Shown here piece by piece: positions 61,996 through 64,000 of a DNA stretch of 64,000 bases. The DNA lies in the NCBI RefSeq assembly GCF_900105215.1, contig NZ_FOIP01000002.1, positions 1,054,001 through 1,118,000 of the forward strand. Direction: 5' to 3'. The translations under genes were made by a program, and so were the position numbers. The stretch comes from Lacrimispora sphenoides. GTDB taxonomy: Bacteria > Bacillota > Clostridia > Lachnospirales > Lachnospiraceae. The first letter of the stretch is position 1. Each line of letters starts with the position of its first letter. Under the pieces are notes generated by a model. That model worked only from the letters and a program-made list of their open reading frames with translations, made no database searches and was not told where the DNA came from.

Positions 61996-62693
61996 GTCTT
62001 ATCTGCCCCCAAATTGATTTTTTTAACGTTTCCCATCTGAAATGCTTCTCCGATCCTTGTTTCTCCAAGACAATAGGAGCAGAGAGCAGAAGGCATAGGG
62101 AAGCGAAGCTGCATGCCCTGGACGGATTCAATGTTTTGGTTTTCATCATAGAGAAGGCTTCCAAGCTCGTAGGCTCCCTGCCCGGTTAAGCCGTTTACAT
62201 GCATGGTGACGGCACGGGGATTTACGGAGCTTACACAGGAGGCGAAAACCTCACGTTCCGCCTGGGACACGATATCCCCCTTTGTAATCACCACAAAATC
62301 AGCGGATTTTAACATGGGGCCGATCTTTTTCGGAGTATTGATGCCGGAAAGATTGTCAATGACGCAAACTCCCTTGATTTCCTTTAAATAGGGGGAACAG
62401 CGGTTGCAAAGACCGGCGGATTCTGTGATGAGTAAATCCAGCTTTTCCTCATTGCCCCAATTTACCACCTCTTCAATATTGGAAGCAAAGAAATGGTCTG
62501 GGCATAAGGCACCGGAAAGCCCCTTTTTTACCGGTATACCGGCTTTTTCATAGGCAGCATCGTCATCCGTATAAAGACAGTCAAATTTGACAACACCTAC
62601 CTTTATATTTCTGCTCTGATAAGAGGCGATGGTTTTTAATATCACAGACGTCTTCCCGGAGGAAGGGGGGCCTGATACAATAATCAGATTCAT
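61992..62693 (-). CDS. G3E-like GTP-binding protein with extra Cys pairs
   Basis: This 233-residue P-loop GTPase resembles HypB/UreG/CobW metal chaperones. It has Walker A IVSGPPSSGKTSVILKTIAS, then the switch VGVVKFDCLYTDD, the G3E-like ESAGLCNRCSP, and a TKGD base-recognition motif (VVITKGDIVSQAE). The cysteines in AGLCNRCSP and in the C-terminal SALCSYCLGE could bind a metal or Fe-S cluster. It overlaps both flanking genes by 4 bases, so the three products are made together. A role in metal or cofactor insertion is inferred from the family; the target is unknown. Confidence 0.82.
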   Translation of the reverse strand: MNLIIVSGPPSSGKTSVILKTIASYQSRNIKVGVVKFDCLYTDDDAAYEKAGIPVKKGLSGALCPDHFFASNIEEVVNWGNEEKLDLLITESAGLCNRCSPYLKEIKGVCVIDNLSGINTPKKIGPMLKSADFVVITKGDIVSQAEREVFASCVSSVNPRAVTMHVNGLTGQGAYELGSLLYDENQNIESVQGMQLRFPMPSALCSYCLGETRIGEAFQMGNVKKINLGADKT

Positions 62694-63943
62694 AAAGCCT
62701 CCTTTTCCGCTGCCTGATAAAACAGCTGTTCTGTAGTCTTGATAAGCGCTCCGATATCATGGCTGTGAATATAATCCCAGCCAAGCCACATGAATTTCTG
62801 ATCTGGTTTTAAGTGGTTGTCTACCAGCGGATTGGTAGAAGGAAATTTCCCGTTAGAGGAAAGGATTTCACCTATTTCTCTGGAATACAGGAAGTCCACA
62901 AATGGTTTGACCTTCTCCCTGTTCTTTGTACTTGCCAAAAGGAAAATCGGGCTGATGATCGCACCATCCTTTGGCCATACGGGCCGGAGGGGACTTTTCT
63001 CATCTGCCATACTGGCAAAAAAGTAAGGGGAAATCGTAACAGCGGGAACCTTGTTTCCATCCTTTGATATATGGGATTTTACCATCTGGGCCGGATGCAT
63101 GCTGCGCAAAAGAGACTTTCCCATTTTTTCAATGCCATCATCCCCGTAATACCGGTGGATATGCAGCAAAAATGCGTTGAACATGTCCAAGTCCTTCATT
63201 GGCATGCTGACGCTGTTTTCAAATTCAGGCTTCATTAAATCCGCCCAGCTTTCAGGAAACGGACGGTCTCCTAAAACAGCGGTATTCACCATAATAACCG
63301 CAGGAACAATGCCGATGATGGCATATTGGTTTTTTGGATCTTTTAAAGAAATGGCGTCATTGTCAAAATCAGGATTTATTTGTTTCATATCAGAAATATC
63401 TTCAAAGGTACCGGAATCCCGGTAACGTCCCATCAGGTTTTTATCAAAAAACAAGTCAAAGCCAGCTGAAAGATAGAGATCGGATAAGGCATCAGCGTTG
63501 CCGTCTGCGGCGATGATCCGTTCCTTTACATCATCAAGTCCAAGGTTGGCAGATTTTAAATTGTAGTCCACCTTATAGTCCATGGAATCCTTCTGGGAAG
63601 CCATCCAGGCTTCAAACTTTTCCAAAAGAGGAAGGCGAATGGGGCAGGGGAGTACCCCTTCAATGCGGATATCACCGCCTTCTTCTTTTCTCGTAGGGGT
63701 AAGTCCGGAAGTGAGGTCCGGAAGGTTTTGGTTAATGGTTTCTTCCAGTTTTTCTATAAAAAGCTCCTGATTTAGCTTTCTCATGGATAAGGCCATTTCC
63801 AGAGTGACCGTCTTACCAAGGGTGTTGCGCATGATTGGATTGTTTAATTGCTCAAAACCATTTGCAACAAACAGTCCGATTGTTTCGGGGAATTTTTCGG
63901 TTATATCGTAAATGGTGTCAGTAATATTTATATAATGTGCCAT
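62690..63943 (-). CDS. DUF1858 fused to a substrate-binding-protein fold, no signal peptide
   Basis: This protein of about 417 residues begins with a DUF1858 domain (about 1-65: ITDTIYDITEKFPETIGLFV and then NGFEQLNNPIMRNTLGKTVT). It continues with a fold of the iron/spermidine solute-binding class (GVLPCPIRLPLLEKFEAWMA; GIVPAVIMVNTAVLGDRPFP; FPESWADLM; ISPIFLLASTKNREKVKPF). Neither a signal peptide nor a lipoprotein Cys is present, so it should stay in the cytoplasm. The ATG at 63943, with AAAGGAAG upstream, is used; the frame is open 18 codons further. It is the first gene of a coupled trio. Binding of a metal complex or cofactor is an inference. Confidence 0.78.
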   Translation of the reverse strand: MAHYINITDTIYDITEKFPETIGLFVANGFEQLNNPIMRNTLGKTVTLEMALSMRKLNQELFIEKLEETINQNLPDLTSGLTPTRKEEGGDIRIEGVLPCPIRLPLLEKFEAWMASQKDSMDYKVDYNLKSANLGLDDVKERIIAADGNADALSDLYLSAGFDLFFDKNLMGRYRDSGTFEDISDMKQINPDFDNDAISLKDPKNQYAIIGIVPAVIMVNTAVLGDRPFPESWADLMKPEFENSVSMPMKDLDMFNAFLLHIHRYYGDDGIEKMGKSLLRSMHPAQMVKSHISKDGNKVPAVTISPYFFASMADEKSPLRPVWPKDGAIISPIFLLASTKNREKVKPFVDFLYSREIGEILSSNGKFPSTNPLVDNHLKPDQKFMWLGWDYIHSHDIGALIKTTEQLFYQAAEKEAL

Positions 63944-64000
63944 TTTTCTTCCTTTCTGTATGCGATAAAATTCTGGGTTATTCGATATGTTTATCATAAC

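Noticed and set aside
60982..63997. Ordinary Fe3+ or spermidine ABC importer
   Set aside because: The binding-fold protein has no signal peptide or lipid Cys, no permease gene is visible, and a GTPase is interposed, so a simple importer is not supported within this window.

Overview
The window looks like chromosomal DNA of an anaerobic low-to-middle GC Firmicute, most probably a Lachnospiraceae-type Clostridium (Lacrimispora/Hungatella-like). This rests on gene content (GlpP antiterminator with a GlpABC-like module, PTS-dependent DhaK/L/M, YesM/YesN two-component control of a CUT1 sugar importer, TAXI-TRAP transport, CplR/Lsa-type ABC-F and Cfr-type genes), strong GGAGG ribosome sites and AT-rich intergenic DNA. 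No insertion sequence, phage gene, CRISPR array, rRNA or canonical tRNA was seen.

Region by region. 0-3.2 kb: an RNA-repair-like locus with a partial WYL-type protein (leaving the window on the left), rtcB broken by one in-frame TGA, a structured RNA that folds as a circularly permuted tRNA (bacterial Y RNA/YrlA-like), a second structured block, and a slipin. 3.2-8.4 kb: a histidine kinase and response regulator divergent from a P-type cation ATPase, with four TTTA-type direct repeats at exact 11-bp spacing between them, and a small duplicated-helix protein. 8.4-11.7 kb: two ribosome-protection resistance genes (ABC-F and Cfr-type methyltransferase). Each is preceded by a 26-codon leader ORF and a matching set of mutually exclusive RNA helices. 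11.8-17.7 kb: two membrane proteins (YARHG and BNR/YCF48-like tails), a 5'-deleted RlaP-type nucleotidyltransferase, a 7-bp tandem repeat and an unknown gene with a MerR partner. 18-20 kb: a duplicated-domain unknown protein, an unassigned structured RNA and an AhpF-N-like thioredoxin-fold protein.

20-28.9 kb: a coherent glycerol regulon. GlpP with a leader terminator is followed by GlpK, GlpF, an anaerobic glycerol-3-phosphate dehydrogenase-like set (two FAD proteins plus DUF1667), a tiny acidic protein built of repeated TCGLNDMNCL units, then DhaK, DhaL and DhaM. 28.9-37.3 kb: EcsC-like protein, MBL-fold and CCG-domain proteins divergent from a LysR regulator, a fossil fragment of a second ABC-F gene, and a TetR-controlled MacAB-like export system. 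37.4-42.8 kb: an RpiR-regulated mannose-family PTS with a SIS-domain protein and CutC. 43-50.2 kb: a Crp/Fnr regulator and a catabolic cluster (DapA-family aldolase, CoA-disulfide-reductase-like flavoprotein, PPC-domain protein, TAXI-TRAP transporter, RidA). 50.2-50.9 kb: a decayed LacI remnant. 50.9-60.9 kb: YesM/YesN, a CUT1 ABC importer without its own ATPase, and two FAD-dependent oxidoreductases. 61-64 kb: a translationally coupled trio on the minus strand, namely an ABC ATPase, a G3E-like GTPase with extra cysteine pairs, and a substrate-binding-fold protein without a signal peptide fused to an N-terminal DUF1858 domain.

The most unusual items are the permuted-tRNA RNA next to a broken rtcB, the twin leader switches of the two resistance genes, the repeat peptide inside the glycerol operon, the unassigned RNA near 19 kb, and the cytosolic binding-protein/GTPase/ATPase trio.
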